Shown: positions 25,331-35,370, numbered from the stretch's first letter. The stretch: DNA of 64,000 nucleotides from Amycolatopsis sp. DSM 110486 (GCF_019468465.1 NZ_CP080519.1:4541001-4605000), one strand, 5' to 3'. Numbers and translations: made by a program. Notes: generated by a model not told the origin, from the letters alone.

Positions 25331-26712
25331 ACGACACCGGCTTCAAGGTCCTGCTCTCGATCACTCAGGCGTTCGCGCTGACGATGAGCGTCGCGTTCAT
25401 CGTCTACGTCGCGATGATCGTGGTGCCCTACCTGCGCCGCAAACCCGCCCCGGTGGGCGACCCCGGCGCGTTCGCCTGGCACTTCTTCGTGCCGTGCCGC
25501 GACGAGGAAGCCGTGATCCGCGAGACCGTGCGCTACCTGCGCACCACCTTCCGCCGTGCGCACGTGTGGGTGGTCGACGACGACTCCGACGACCGCACCG
25601 CCCGCGTCGTCCGCTCGGTCTGGCGGCGCAACGGCGGCTACGACCCCAATCTGCACCTGGTGGCGCGCAAGCGTCCCGAGGCCCGCACGGGCAAGGGCGA
25701 CGCCCTCAACGCCGCTTACCAGGCCCTCAACGAATGGCTCGAGCCCGACACCGACCGAGACCGCGTGGTCGTGGTGGTCGTCGACGCCGACGGCCGCCCC
25801 GCCGCCAACTGCCTCGAAGTCTGCGTCGCCGAACACCTCTTCGGCGACGAGAAGATCGGCGCCGTGCAGCTCGACGTGCGCATGAGCAACGTCCGCACCC
25901 GCCCGCCGGGGCGCACCTGGTTCGCGCGCGCGTTCGGGCTCAAGCTGGCGCAGTTGCAGGACCTGGAGTTCCGCACGGCGATCGCCGCGATCCAAACGTC
26001 CCGCGGCTTCACCGGCACGATCTCCATGGGCGGCAACGGCCAGTTCACCCGCCTCGCCGCCCTCGACTCCATCGGCGGCGACGAGCACCAGCCCTGGCGC
26101 GGCTCTCTGCTGGAGGACTTCGAGCTCGGCGTCCACCTGCTCACGGCAGGCTGGCGCACGGGCTTCACCCCAGATTCCCATGTGGCGCAGGAAGGCCTGT
26201 ACAGCCTGCGGCGTTTCCTCGTGCAGCGAACGCGCTGGGGCCAGGGCACGATGCAGTGCTCGCGGTACCTGCGCCGCATCTGGGACTCGCCGCACGTGTC
26301 CACTTTGGGCGCCGCGGAGATGATGTACTACCTGGCGCAGCCGTGGATGCAGCTGCTCGGCTCGCTGCTCTACCCGGTGCCGTTCATCCTCCTGCTGGCC
26401 ACCACGGCCGGCGACCCGTCGCAGGTCTGGACCTGGTTCACCGGCGGCGCCTGGATCCTCTTCGCCATCTACGGCTCGTTCGGCCTGCTGCCGTTCGTGG
26501 TGTGGGGCCCGATCTACCAGATGAAATGCTTGGGCAGCAAGAACATCTTCCGCGGCCTCGGCATGGGCCTGCTGTACGCGGCCTACATCTACACCTTCTA
26601 CATCACGTCCTGGCGCGCCGTGATCCGCCTCGTGCGCGGCCGCAACGGCTGGTCCAAGACGCGGCGCAACACCGAGATCACCAGCGGCGTGAAGGTGGCG
26701 CTGGACAGCTGA
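25327..26712 (+). CDS. GT2 family processive-type glycosyltransferase
   Basis: A 461-residue membrane glycosyltransferase. It has an N-terminal helix (about 8-36), then a GT-A domain with VVDDDSDDRT near 83, the metal-binding VVDADGRP near 143, a GGNGQFTR acceptor segment near 237, LLEDFELG (the catalytic ED) near 260 and QRTRWGQGTM (the Q/RxxRW motif) near 299. Three or four C-terminal helices follow. The layout is like cellulose/hyaluronan synthase-type enzymes. The GTGA overlap with the exosortase gene shows co-expression, implying that the anchored protein or its lipid target is glycosylated. Donor and acceptor are unknown; the nearby wecB suggests an amino sugar. Confidence 0.88.
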   Translation: MNDTGFKVLLSITQAFALTMSVAFIVYVAMIVVPYLRRKPAPVGDPGAFAWHFFVPCRDEEAVIRETVRYLRTTFRRAHVWVVDDDSDDRTARVVRSVWRRNGGYDPNLHLVARKRPEARTGKGDALNAAYQALNEWLEPDTDRDRVVVVVVDADGRPAANCLEVCVAEHLFGDEKIGAVQLDVRMSNVRTRPPGRTWFARAFGLKLAQLQDLEFRTAIAAIQTSRGFTGTISMGGNGQFTRLAALDSIGGDEHQPWRGSLLEDFELGVHLLTAGWRTGFTPDSHVAQEGLYSLRRFLVQRTRWGQGTMQCSRYLRRIWDSPHVSTLGAAEMMYYLAQPWMQLLGSLLYPVPFILLLATTAGDPSQVWTWFTGGAWILFAIYGSFGLLPFVVWGPIYQMKCLGSKNIFRGLGMGLLYAAYIYTFYITSWRAVIRLVRGRNGWSKTRRNTEITSGVKVALDS

Positions 26713-26719
26713 GACACGA

Positions 26720-26747
26720 GAAGGGCCCCTCCGCGGAGGGGCCCTTC
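26720..26747. terminator. Bidirectional terminator
   Basis: A perfect 28-bp palindrome with 14-bp arms starting GAAGGGCCCCTCCG, followed by TTC. It separates the convergent glycosyltransferase and amidase genes and marks the right edge of the exosortase cluster. Confidence 0.9.
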
Positions 26748-26761
26748 TTCGTTGTGAAGAC

Positions 26762-28681
26762 TCAGAAAGCTGGCTTCAGCACCACGTCGTCGAGGTTCAC
26801 GTACTCGACGCGGTGTCCGAATTGGACTTCCACGTACTTCATCTTGCCGCGCACCACCACGTGGTCCGACACGTCGAACGTCGTCGCCGAGTAGTACTCC
26901 GACGGAACGACGCCGCCGACGGAGTACCTCTGGCCCGCCGCGAACGTGTAAGGCATGGGCGCCAGCGCCTGCACGGCGACGTTCGCCGGGTAGGCCGACG
27001 CCTCCGGGAACGCCCGTCCGTAGACGGGGATCGTCGCCTTGCCGGGCTTCGGCGTGGCGACGAGACCGCTCGCCGGGACCACGGTATTGCTGGGCAGCCA
27101 GCCCTTCTGGCCCAGGTACCAGATCGCGGTCCAGCCGCCCTGGCGTCCGGCCACGGCGTACTGCTGGCCGGTGGCCACACGGCTGCCGACGTCGGAAACA
27201 TCCATAGTGGACGGTCCGGTTCCGTGCAGCCCGGTGTCGGACAGCAGGGGAGACGCGGCGTCCGGCGCGGTGTGCAGCGCCACTGCCTCCGAGCCGCGCG
27301 CGGCGCACGGGGTGCCGGAGCCGATCTTGTCGCAGCCGGTGAACACGGGCTGGTTGGCGGCGAACTTCGGCGCGATCGTCACCATCGACGAGCCGGCCCG
27401 GGCGGTGGCCTTGATCGGCGCGCCCAGCAGGTCGAAGTAGTGCGACCAGTCCCAGTAGGGGCCCGGGTCCCAGTGCATGCCGGCGATCGTGGCGGGCGTG
27501 GTGCCCGGCACGTTGTCGTGGCCGATGATGTGCGCGCGGTCGAGCGGCACGCCGTAGCGCTTCGCCAGGTAGCCGACGAGCTTCGCCGACGACCGGTACA
27601 TCGCTTCGGTGTACCAGGTGCCCTGCGCGGCGAAGCCCTCGTGCTCGACACCGATGGACTTCGCGTTGACGTACCAGTTGCCCGCGTGCCAGCCGACGTC
27701 CTTGGTCGGCACGTGCTGCGCGATCAGGCCGTCCTGCGAGCGCACGGTGTAGTGCCACGCGAGGTAGGTCGGGTCCTGCGCCAGCGTGAGGGCGTCGTCC
27801 CAGTAGCCCTCGGTGTCGTGGATGACGATCGTGTCGATCTTCTGGCTCTGCGGCCGGTTCGCGATGTCGTGGTTTCCGTAGTCGCCGCCGGGCAGCTCCT
27901 GGTACGGCGCCGGCACGGACTCGCAGGCCACGGACTTCGGGCACTCGGTGGCGGGCGGGGCGTCTGTCCTGAGGCCCAGCCGCTCGGCCTGCGCCTTGTC
28001 GGGTGTGACGCCGGGGGTCGCGGCGAGCGTGACGGCCTGGCCGTCGTCCGTCGTGCGCGTCTCGCCGGTGGCGATGGTGCCGTAGACCTCGTCGGCGAAG
28101 GTCTGGGCCGCCGTCACGTCCTCGGAGCCGCTGTACGCGGCGACGGCGCCGTACCAGTCCTTCGCGTTTTCGCTGCGTACGCCGAGCTTGCGCTGGTACT
28201 CGGCCAGCAGGGCCGCGCCGCCGCGGATGTTCTGCTTCGGGTCGGTGCGCAGCGTCGCCGCGTCCGTGTGCAGCAGGGCCGCGGCCTGGCCCACGGTCTG
28301 CAGGCCGGGCGGGACGGCCGCGGGCTGCTGCGTGGGCTTGGGGTGCAGCGCCGGCCGGGCGTCGTCGCCGCGCGGGTCTTCGCCGTTCTGGTCGAACTCA
28401 CTGGTCACGACGCCGGCCGTGCGCAGGTCCGTGAGGTGCATCGGCCCGTAGCCGGCGGCGGTGCTGGGCGTACCGGCGTTGTAATCCCAGCGGGACTCCA
28501 GGTAGGAGACGCCGAGCAGCACGTCCAGCGGGACGCCGAACTCGCTTGCCGCGCTTGCGAAGTCCTGCTGTCGCTGTTGGTTCGCTGGTTGGGCTTGGGC
28601 GGGAGCCGACGTCGCCAACGCGACCGCCAGCAACCCCGCCCCGCCCGCGACGGCCAGCCGCCGCGTAACGGAGTGGAACAT
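26762..28681 (-). CDS. Secreted N-acetylmuramoyl-L-alanine amidase
   Basis: A 639-residue exported peptidoglycan hydrolase. A signal peptide (MFHSVTRRLAVAGG..., cleavage near residue 31, APAQA-QPA) is followed by a lysozyme/transglycosylase-like helical region (about 38-200, with SYLESRWDYNAG). An amidase_2 domain (about 285-440) carries the zinc ligands in TIVIHDTEG (near 293), GVEHEGF (near 352) and HWDPGPYWDW (near 414). The C-terminal 180 residues are SH3-like wall-binding segments. It cleaves the stem peptide from MurNAc. It stands alone, converging on the exosortase operon. Confidence 0.9.
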   Translation of the reverse strand: MFHSVTRRLAVAGGAGLLAVALATSAPAQAQPANQQRQQDFASAASEFGVPLDVLLGVSYLESRWDYNAGTPSTAAGYGPMHLTDLRTAGVVTSEFDQNGEDPRGDDARPALHPKPTQQPAAVPPGLQTVGQAAALLHTDAATLRTDPKQNIRGGAALLAEYQRKLGVRSENAKDWYGAVAAYSGSEDVTAAQTFADEVYGTIATGETRTTDDGQAVTLAATPGVTPDKAQAERLGLRTDAPPATECPKSVACESVPAPYQELPGGDYGNHDIANRPQSQKIDTIVIHDTEGYWDDALTLAQDPTYLAWHYTVRSQDGLIAQHVPTKDVGWHAGNWYVNAKSIGVEHEGFAAQGTWYTEAMYRSSAKLVGYLAKRYGVPLDRAHIIGHDNVPGTTPATIAGMHWDPGPYWDWSHYFDLLGAPIKATARAGSSMVTIAPKFAANQPVFTGCDKIGSGTPCAARGSEAVALHTAPDAASPLLSDTGLHGTGPSTMDVSDVGSRVATGQQYAVAGRQGGWTAIWYLGQKGWLPSNTVVPASGLVATPKPGKATIPVYGRAFPEASAYPANVAVQALAPMPYTFAAGQRYSVGGVVPSEYYSATTFDVSDHVVVRGKMKYVEVQFGHRVEYVNLDDVVLKPAF

Positions 28682-28779
28682 CGGTGGGACCCCCAGGTGT
28701 CGGTGCTTTTCCGGCGAAACTTAACCAGAAACGTCGGCGCCTGGTAAGCCTCCGCGACGGCGGTTTCGCCCAGCGGTCG

Positions 28780-29547
28780 TCAGCGGCCGATCACGAGCAG
28801 GAGGGAGCCGTCGAACGCGGGTTGCTCCTTGAGCGCGTCATACTTCGCGGCCCAGGTCCCGTCGGCGAGATCGCTGGTCAGCTTGCGGGTGAAGCGCTCC
28901 TCGGCCGCGGCGTCGACAAAGCTCCACGCCGAACACGCCTGCCGCGCCGCCGGCTTCAGCAGCATCTCCGGCCGCGCGTAGTACGCCTCGTTGAACCCGT
29001 CGACGCAGTCGCGCGGCACCGGCACGGGCACGACCTCGGTGTCGCCCAGGTACTTCGCGATCTCGCTGATCGCCGGGTACCGGCGCGCCTCTGTGTCGAG
29101 CACTTCGGGGGCGTACTCGTACAACCAGAAGTCCCGAACTCGGTCGGGATCGCACGTCAGGATCGCGACGGGACCCTTCGTGACGCGCCGGACCTCGCCC
29201 AGCCCCTTCGCGAGATCCGGCCACTGGTGCACGGTGAACGTCGCCATTGCCGCGTCGAAGCTGTTGTCCCCGAACGGAAGATCCTCCGCCGTCGCATCCA
29301 CCGCGGGCCTGTCCGCGCGCCGCAGCGCCCGCATCGACGCGGACGGCTCCACGGCCGTCACTCGGCGGTCGGCCGGCTCGTACGACCCCGCGCCGGCTCC
29401 GACGTTCAGCACGGTCTTCGCGTCCCCGAGCGACGCCAAGACCGTGGCGGCGATGCGGGGGTCGGGGTTGCGGAACCCGGTGTAGACCTTGCCGATCTCG
29501 CCGTAGTCCGCGTCGCCTGCGCTGTCGTCGGCCAGTCTGCTGCTCAC
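28780..29547 (-). CDS. Class I SAM-dependent methyltransferase
   Basis: A 255-residue Rossmann methyltransferase. The SAM-binding motif I is VLNVGAGAGSYEP near residue 46, motif II is TAVEPSASM near 64, and AMATFTVHQWPD near 99 is motif IV-like. It fits the ubiE/methyltransferase type-11 group. The N-terminal YGEIGKVYTGFRNPDP is typical of small stand-alone actinobacterial methyltransferases; the substrate is unknown. The GTG start at 29547 is the first in frame after the intergenic region. The stretch 29548-29717 between it and the ArsR gene has no convincing gene. Confidence 0.85.
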   Translation of the reverse strand: MSSRLADDSAGDADYGEIGKVYTGFRNPDPRIAATVLASLGDAKTVLNVGAGAGSYEPADRRVTAVEPSASMRALRRADRPAVDATAEDLPFGDNSFDAAMATFTVHQWPDLAKGLGEVRRVTKGPVAILTCDPDRVRDFWLYEYAPEVLDTEARRYPAISEIAKYLGDTEVVPVPVPRDCVDGFNEAYYARPEMLLKPAARQACSAWSFVDAAAEERFTRKLTSDLADGTWAAKYDALKEQPAFDGSLLLVIGR

Positions 29548-29717
29548 GGGAGCGAGCCTAGCGATCTTCGGCCGTGGTCAGGCGGTACTCGTCCAGCAGC
29601 GAACGTTCTCGGACGAGCGCCCGCACACGCCGGCCTGGGCGCCGGAGCCGACGACTACGGCCGCCGGCGACGCCGTTCCCGCGGCCTCGGCGACGGCCCG
29701 CCGCCAGAGCGACATGG

Positions 29718-30074
29718 TCACCGTTGGGGCGCACGAAGAACAGCCGCAAGACTCTCCATTGTGGATGGAAGAGCCCAGTAGTAGACCCACGTCCCCCGTC
29801 GCTCGCAGTCGATCAAACCGGCCTGGCGCAACAGTTTCAGGTGGTGCGAGATCGTCGGCTGCGCCAGGTCGAACGCGGGCGTCAGCTCGCACACGCACAT
29901 CTCGCCGCCCTCGCGGGAGGCGATCATCGACAGCAGCCGCAGTCGCACCGGGTCGCCCAGTGCCTTGAACACGCGGGCGAGTTCGGCGGCTTCGGCCTCG
30001 GCCAGCGGCGCGGAGGTCAGTCCCGCGCAGCACGCCTCGCCCTGATCGAGCACCGGCAGCTCTTGCATCGACAT
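29718..30074 (-). CDS. ArsR/SmtB-family metalloregulator
   Basis: A 118-residue winged-helix repressor. It has the N-terminal ACCAGL cysteine pair near residue 15, the HTH with ELTPAFDLAQPTISHHLKLL (residues about 58-77) and the CVCEL metal-binding motif just before it, the classic As(III)-sensing arrangement. It is divergent from the arsenite methyltransferase gene with only 85 bp between, containing an inverted repeat. Starts at ATG 30074 or 30068 are both possible. It most likely represses arsM and itself until arsenite binds. Confidence 0.92.
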   Translation of the reverse strand: MSMQELPVLDQGEACCAGLTSAPLAEAEAAELARVFKALGDPVRLRLLSMIASREGGEMCVCELTPAFDLAQPTISHHLKLLRQAGLIDCERRGTWVYYWALPSTMESLAAVLRAPQR

Positions 30075-30083
30075 GCTTCTATA

Positions 30084-30130
30084 TTGACGTTTGCCGATCC
30101 AAGGCGCAAGGTTGTTTCCACAAACGTCGA
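30084..30130. promoter_or_regulatory. Putative ArsR operator between arsR and arsM
   Basis: The 10-bp arms TTGACGTTTG (30084-30093) and CAAACGTCGA (30121-30130) form an inverted repeat (9 of 10 positions) in the divergent promoter region. The AT content is higher than in flanking DNA. The right arm lies 30 bp before the arsM start. ArsR dimers binding each arm would silence both genes. Confidence 0.55.
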
Positions 30131-30159
30131 TACAAGCTGATCCAGCGAGGAGAAGCACG

Positions 30160-30891
30160 ATGACCGACCTGCGTGAAACCGTGCGCCGGCGCTACGCCGC
30201 GGCCGCTCTCGAAGTCACCTCGGGCGGGGCCGCCTGTTGCGGCCCGGCACCGGTCGAGGTGGACTTCGGCTCCACCCTCTACGCCGCCGACGAACGCGCC
30301 GAGCTGCCCGCCGAAGCCGTCGCCGCCTCCCTGGGCTGCGGCAACCCGACCGCCGTGGCCGAGCTCCGACCCGGCGACCACGTCCTCGACCTCGGCTCCG
30401 GCGGCGGCATCGACGTCCTGCTGTCCGCCCGCCGCGTCGGCCCCACCGGCAAGGCCTACGGCCTGGACCTGACCGACGAGATGCTCACCCTCGCCACCGC
30501 CAACGCCGCCAAAGCCGGCGCCACGAACGTCGAGTTCCTGCGCGGCGCGATCGAGTCCATCCCGCTGCCCGCGAACACCATCGACGTCGTCATCTCCAAC
30601 TGCGTGATCAATCTGTCCACCGACAAACCCGCCGTCTTCGCGGAAACCTTCCGCGTCCTCACGCCCGGCGGCCGCCTCGCCCTCACCGACGTCGTCGCCG
30701 ACGACACCCTCAGCCCGGCCCAGCGCGCCGAACGCGGCGACTACGTCGGCTGCATCGCGGGCGCGCTGTCCTTCGCGGAGTACCGCGCCGGCCTGGAGGC
30801 CGCGGGCTTCACGGACATCCGGCTCACCCCGACCCACCCCGTCGCCGACGGCATGCACTCCGCGATCGTCCGCGCCACCAAACCCGCCTGA
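30160..30891 (+). CDS. arsM: Arsenite methyltransferase
   Basis: ArsM methylates As(III) with S-adenosylmethionine, giving volatile or less harmful species. The 243-residue protein has a GGAACCGP cysteine pair near residue 25, SLGCGNP near 58, SAM motif [16 protein letters not shown] near 72, and [11 protein letters not shown] near 145 with the conserved arsenic-binding Cys. A further Cys lies in YVGCIAGAL near 195. These cysteines fit the ArsM pattern. The ATG at 30160 follows GAGGAGAAGC. It pairs with the divergent ArsR gene, and the cadmium-type transporter follows after 28 bp. Confidence 0.93.
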   Translation: MTDLRETVRRRYAAAALEVTSGGAACCGPAPVEVDFGSTLYAADERAELPAEAVAASLGCGNPTAVAELRPGDHVLDLGSGGGIDVLLSARRVGPTGKAYGLDLTDEMLTLATANAAKAGATNVEFLRGAIESIPLPANTIDVVISNCVINLSTDKPAVFAETFRVLTPGGRLALTDVVADDTLSPAQRAERGDYVGCIAGALSFAEYRAGLEAAGFTDIRLTPTHPVADGMHSAIVRATKPA

Positions 30892-30919
30892 CCGAGCGGA
30901 TCCTGGCACTCTCGCGAGG

Positions 30920-31498
30920 GTGAACCTGACCGTCGTCGGCCAGGCCGTGGGCCTGTTCACCGTGACCAACGTCGACGACCTCCTCGTGCTGGCCCTGTTC
31001 TTCGCCCGCGGCGCGGGCCTTCCCGGCGCGACCCGAGCCGTCGCGATCGGCCAGTACCTCGGGTTCCTGGCGATCCTCGCCGTCGCCGTGGCGGCCGCGT
31101 TCGGGGTGACGTTCCTGCCGGCCGGCTTCGTCCCGTACCTCGGCCTGCTGCCGATCGCGCTGGGGATCCGCGCCGCCGTCCAGGCCTGGCGCCACCGCGG
31201 CGACGACGGGGAAACCACCCGGCCCGGCCGGCCGCGGACCCTCGAAGTAGCCGCCGTCACGTTCGCCAACGGCGGCGACAACATCGGCGTCTACGTCCCC
31301 GTCTTCGCCACCGCCGGACCGGGCGGCACGAGCGTCTACGCGGTCGTGTTCCTCGTGCTGGTCGCCGCCTGGCTCGCCGCCGGCCGCCACCTCGCCACGC
31401 GCCCCGCCGTCGCACGGGTGCTCGCGCGCTGGGGCCACGTCGTCCTGCCCGCCGTGCTGATCGGCATCGGCCTGCTCATCCTGATCGACGGCGCCTGA
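30920..31498 (+). CDS. CadD-like cadmium resistance transporter
   Basis: A 192-residue membrane protein with about five helices. The N-terminal TNVDDLLVLALFFARG motif and the repeated TFANGGDNIGVYVPVF near residue 115 are the paired ND/DN signatures of the CadD family within the LysE superfamily. Such proteins confer Cd(II) tolerance, presumably by efflux. It starts 28 bp after arsM on the same strand and so is probably under the same ArsR control, forming a small toxic-metal cassette. Confidence 0.85.
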   Translation: MNLTVVGQAVGLFTVTNVDDLLVLALFFARGAGLPGATRAVAIGQYLGFLAILAVAVAAAFGVTFLPAGFVPYLGLLPIALGIRAAVQAWRHRGDDGETTRPGRPRTLEVAAVTFANGGDNIGVYVPVFATAGPGGTSVYAVVFLVLVAAWLAAGRHLATRPAVARVLARWGHVVLPAVLIGIGLLILIDGA

Positions 31499-31589
31499 TG
31501 ACGGGGTTCGAAACGATCGCGGAACAAAACCCCCGGTCAGCCCGCTTCGCCGAGGATTCCCCCACGTCAGATGGACCCTCCTTGCAATG

Positions 31590-31616
31590 CTGGCACTCCC
31601 GTGGCTAGAGTGCTAA
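31590..31616. promoter_or_regulatory. CIRCE (HrcA) operator upstream of groES
   Basis: CTGGCACTC (31590-31598), nine bases, then GAGTGCTAA (31608-31616). The right arm matches the CIRCE consensus exactly and the left matches 7 of 9. It lies about 100 bp before groES, so HrcA repression of the chaperonin operon is expected. Confidence 0.92.
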
Positions 31617-31714
31617 TCGAACGGCCCGAACACGCCCGGCACCCGCGACGGCGGGGGTGGTAGGAGCCGTAAGTCATCCTGCCGACGCTTTCGACGACCG
31701 TGGAGGTCAACCCG

Positions 31715-32008
31715 GTGAGCGTGAACATCAAGCCGCTCGAGGACAAGATCGTTGTCCAGACGAGCGAGGCCGAGGAGACGACCGCTTCCGGCCTCGTCAT
31801 CCCCGACACCGCCAAGGAAAAGCCCCAGGAGGGCAAGGTTCTGGCCGTGGGCCCGGGCCGGATCGACGACAAGGGCAACCGCGTGCCGCTCGACGTGGCC
31901 GTGGGCGACGTCGTGATCTACTCCAAGTACGGCGGCACCGAGGTCAAGTACAACGGCGAGGACTACCTGATCCTCTCCGCCCGCGACGTGCTGGCCGTCA
32001 TCAACTGA
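31715..32008 (+). CDS. groES: Co-chaperonin GroES
   Basis: The heptameric lid of the GroEL chaperonin. The 97-residue protein starts [14 protein letters not shown], carries the mobile loop [12 protein letters not shown] (residues about 18-29) and ends [14 protein letters not shown] 31715 is preferred because GGAGGT lies seven bases upstream and gives the family's usual length; the earlier in-frame GTG at 31700 would include the ribosome-binding site. CIRCE lies upstream. groEL1 follows after a hairpin. Confidence 0.96.
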   Translation: MSVNIKPLEDKIVVQTSEAEETTASGLVIPDTAKEKPQEGKVLAVGPGRIDDKGNRVPLDVAVGDVVIYSKYGGTEVKYNGEDYLILSARDVLAVIN

Positions 32009-32027
32009 CGTCCGCTCGAAGCGCATG

Positions 32028-32064
32028 ACGCCCCGGGCCCCGCACAAGCCGGGGGACGGGGCGT
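32028..32064 (+). terminator. Hairpin between groES and groEL (partial terminator)
   Basis: ACGCCCCG (32028-32035) pairs with CGGGGCGT (32057-32064), with inner G/C pairing, followed by TCTTGCGTT. Its position between the two genes suggests attenuation that lowers groEL relative to groES, or RNA processing. Confidence 0.65.
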
Positions 32065-32093
32065 TCTTGCGTTCAAAAACCCCTGAAAGGTAA

Positions 32094-33722
<1,629 letters not shown>

Positions 33723-33738
33723 TTCCACCAGCACGTCG

Positions 33739-33785
33739 AACCGGGGCGGTACTCCCTTTCGAGGGGGTGCCGCCCCGGTTCTTTT
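33739..33785 (+). terminator. Terminator of groES-groEL1
   Basis: AACCGGGGCGG (33739-33749) pairs with CCGCCCCGGTT (33770-33780), followed by CTTTT. It is a strong stem plus U-tract, 17 bp after the groEL stop. Confidence 0.92.
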
Positions 33786-33829
33786 GGTCCCGGGGGAGCC
33801 GCTGCTCGCGGGACCTCGACGGCGACCGC

Positions 33830-34021
33830 GTGACCTACGAGGTCCACACGAGCGTCGCGCTCTACCCGGATCGCTTGGTGCACCTGGGTTTCCCTCCCGG
33901 GGCACCGACTGGTTCGGCCGCCGTCTTTCCGCCACCGGTGCGTCCGGCGCACGAACGCCGCGGCCTGACCGATCGCGTGCGGAAGATCTTGGCCGCCGGT
34001 TTTCCCGGTGCCGTCGAGTAG
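33830..34021 (+). CDS. Hypothetical small protein
   Basis: A possible 63-residue protein from a GTG at 33830 (frame open from 33767). The sequence VTYEVHTSVALYPDRLVHLG looks protein-like and is followed by a Pro-rich middle and a helical DRVRKILAAGF end. Codon third positions are mostly G/C but less biased than in neighbouring genes. There is no recognisable family. It ends 26 bp before the PadR gene. It may be a remnant or a spurious frame. Confidence 0.3.
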   Translation: MTYEVHTSVALYPDRLVHLGFPPGAPTGSAAVFPPPVRPAHERRGLTDRVRKILAAGFPGAVE

Positions 34022-34037
34022 TCTCAGTGTGACTACT
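34017..34037. promoter_or_regulatory. Inverted repeat upstream of the padR-like gene
   Basis: AGTAGTC (34017-34023), seven bases, GACTACT (34031-34037) is a perfect 7-bp inverted repeat ending directly before the GGAGG ribosome-binding site. It is a natural candidate for an autoregulatory operator of the PadR protein. Confidence 0.6.
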
Positions 34038-34047
34038 GGAGGCGCCG

Positions 34048-34557
34048 ATGACTTCGGGAACGCGAGAGCTTTCCGCCACGGCGTACGTGGTGCTCTGCAT
34101 GGTCGCCCAGCTCGGCGTGACCACGCCGTACGCGGTGAAGCAGGCGTTGCGCCGCTCGATCGGGCGGTACTGGCCCATCCCGCACGCGCAGCTGTACGCG
34201 ATTTCCGGCCAGCTGCAGGAGCAAGGGCTGCTCGAAGGTGATCAGGAGACGTCCGGCCGCCGTCGCAAGACCTACTGCGTCACCGAAGCCGGCCACCGGG
34301 CGCTGCGGGAGTGGCTGAGCCGCCCCGATGCCGAGCCGGCCGAGATCCGCGGCGTGGCCTGGCTCAAGCTCGCGTTCAGCGACCTCGCCGACCCCGAGAG
34401 CCTTTCGCGGCTCGCGGCCGAACAGGTCGAGCAGCACCGCGGCCGCATCGCCCGGCACGGCACCGCCGCCGCGTCCGACCACGCCACGCAGCTGGCCCTC
34501 GAGCTGGATCGCGCCGCCCTCCGGTTCTGGACCGGACTGGCGGCGCGGCCCCGGTGA
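34048..34557 (+). CDS. PadR-family transcriptional regulator
   Basis: A 169-residue winged-helix repressor. The N-terminal domain (residues about 8-85) includes the SATAYVVLCMVAQ helix, SIGRYWPIPHAQLYA, and wing-forming SGRRRKTYCVTEAG. The C-terminal half is the Vir_C_2-like dimerisation helix pair. The ATG at 34048 follows GGAGG by five bases. The perfect inverted repeat just upstream suggests autoregulation. The adjacent convergent SDR gene may or may not be its target. Confidence 0.9.
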   Translation: MTSGTRELSATAYVVLCMVAQLGVTTPYAVKQALRRSIGRYWPIPHAQLYAISGQLQEQGLLEGDQETSGRRRKTYCVTEAGHRALREWLSRPDAEPAEIRGVAWLKLAFSDLADPESLSRLAAEQVEQHRGRIARHGTAAASDHATQLALELDRAALRFWTGLAARPR

Positions 34558-34585
34558 GCGCCGGCCGGAACCGGCGCCCCGCGGC

Positions 34586-35326
34586 TCAGGCGGTGAACCC
34601 GCCGTCGACCGTGATCGCCGTGCCCGTCACGTAGCGGCCGTCCGGGCCCGCCAGATGGGCCACGGTCGCGGCGACGTCCGCCGCGTCCGCGTAGTGGCCG
34701 AGCGCGATGTGCGGCACCTGTGCCGCAGCGCTGGGACCGTCGACCGGGTTCATGTCGGTGTTCGTCGAGCCCGGGTGGACCACGGTGGCGGTGATGCCCC
34801 GCGGCCCGAGGTCGCGCGCCAGGCCGCGCGTGAAGCCGATCAGCGCCGCCTTGCTCGCCGAGTACAGGCTCATGCCGGGGAACGGCACGCGCTCGGCGAG
34901 GTCACTGCCGATGGAGACCACGCGGCCGCCGCGGGGGAGGTGCTTCAGCGCCGCCTGCGTGGCGACCAGCACGGCGCGCACGTTCACCGAGAGCGTGCGG
35001 TCGATGTCGTCGAGCGAGAGCTCGTCGAGCGGCGCCGCGATGGAGATACCCGCGTTGTTGACCAGGATGTCGAGCCCGCCGAGCTCCTCGGCGACGCGGT
35101 CGACGGCCGAGGCCACCGCCGCGGCGTCCGCGGAGTCGGCCTGCAGCGCGAGGCCGCGCCGGCCTTGTTCCTCGACCTCGGTGACGACCTTGGCCGCCTT
35201 GTCCGCGGAGCGTTCGTAAGTGATGGCGACGTCGGCGCCGTCAGCGGCGAGCCGCTTCGCGATCGCCGCGCCGATGCCTCGGCTGCCGCCTGTCACCAGG
35301 GCGACCTTGCCGTCCAGCGTTCCCAT
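34586..35326 (-). CDS. Short-chain dehydrogenase/reductase (FabG-like)
   Basis: A classical 246-residue SDR. It has the NADP motif TGGSRGIG (residues 12-19), the structural NNAG near 89, catalytic Ser in SIGSDL near 137, YSASK (Tyr/Lys) near 152 and a C-terminal TVDGGFTA. It is close to 3-oxoacyl-ACP reductases, but many such proteins act on other ketones. It is divergent from the TetR gene with a shared 91-bp control region, so TetR control is probable. Confidence 0.92.
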   Translation of the reverse strand: MGTLDGKVALVTGGSRGIGAAIAKRLAADGADVAITYERSADKAAKVVTEVEEQGRRGLALQADSADAAAVASAVDRVAEELGGLDILVNNAGISIAAPLDELSLDDIDRTLSVNVRAVLVATQAALKHLPRGGRVVSIGSDLAERVPFPGMSLYSASKAALIGFTRGLARDLGPRGITATVVHPGSTNTDMNPVDGPSAAAQVPHIALGHYADAADVAATVAHLAGPDGRYVTGTAITVDGGFTA

Positions 35327-35350
35327 CGAGGTTCCTTTCTGTATCGATGA

Positions 35351-35370
35351 CTACATAAAAGACGTTGTAG
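35351..35370. promoter_or_regulatory. Putative TetR operator
   Basis: CTACA (35351-35355) and TGTAG (35366-35370) form an inverted repeat in an AT-rich 91-bp divergent spacer. A repeated word TGTATCG flanks it (about 35340 and 35390). It is centrally placed between the SDR and TetR starts. Confidence 0.5.

Noticed and set aside
29548..29717. 63-aa minus-strand frame as a gene remnant
   Set aside because: Arg/Gly-rich composition and no family resemblance; nothing supports a remnant.
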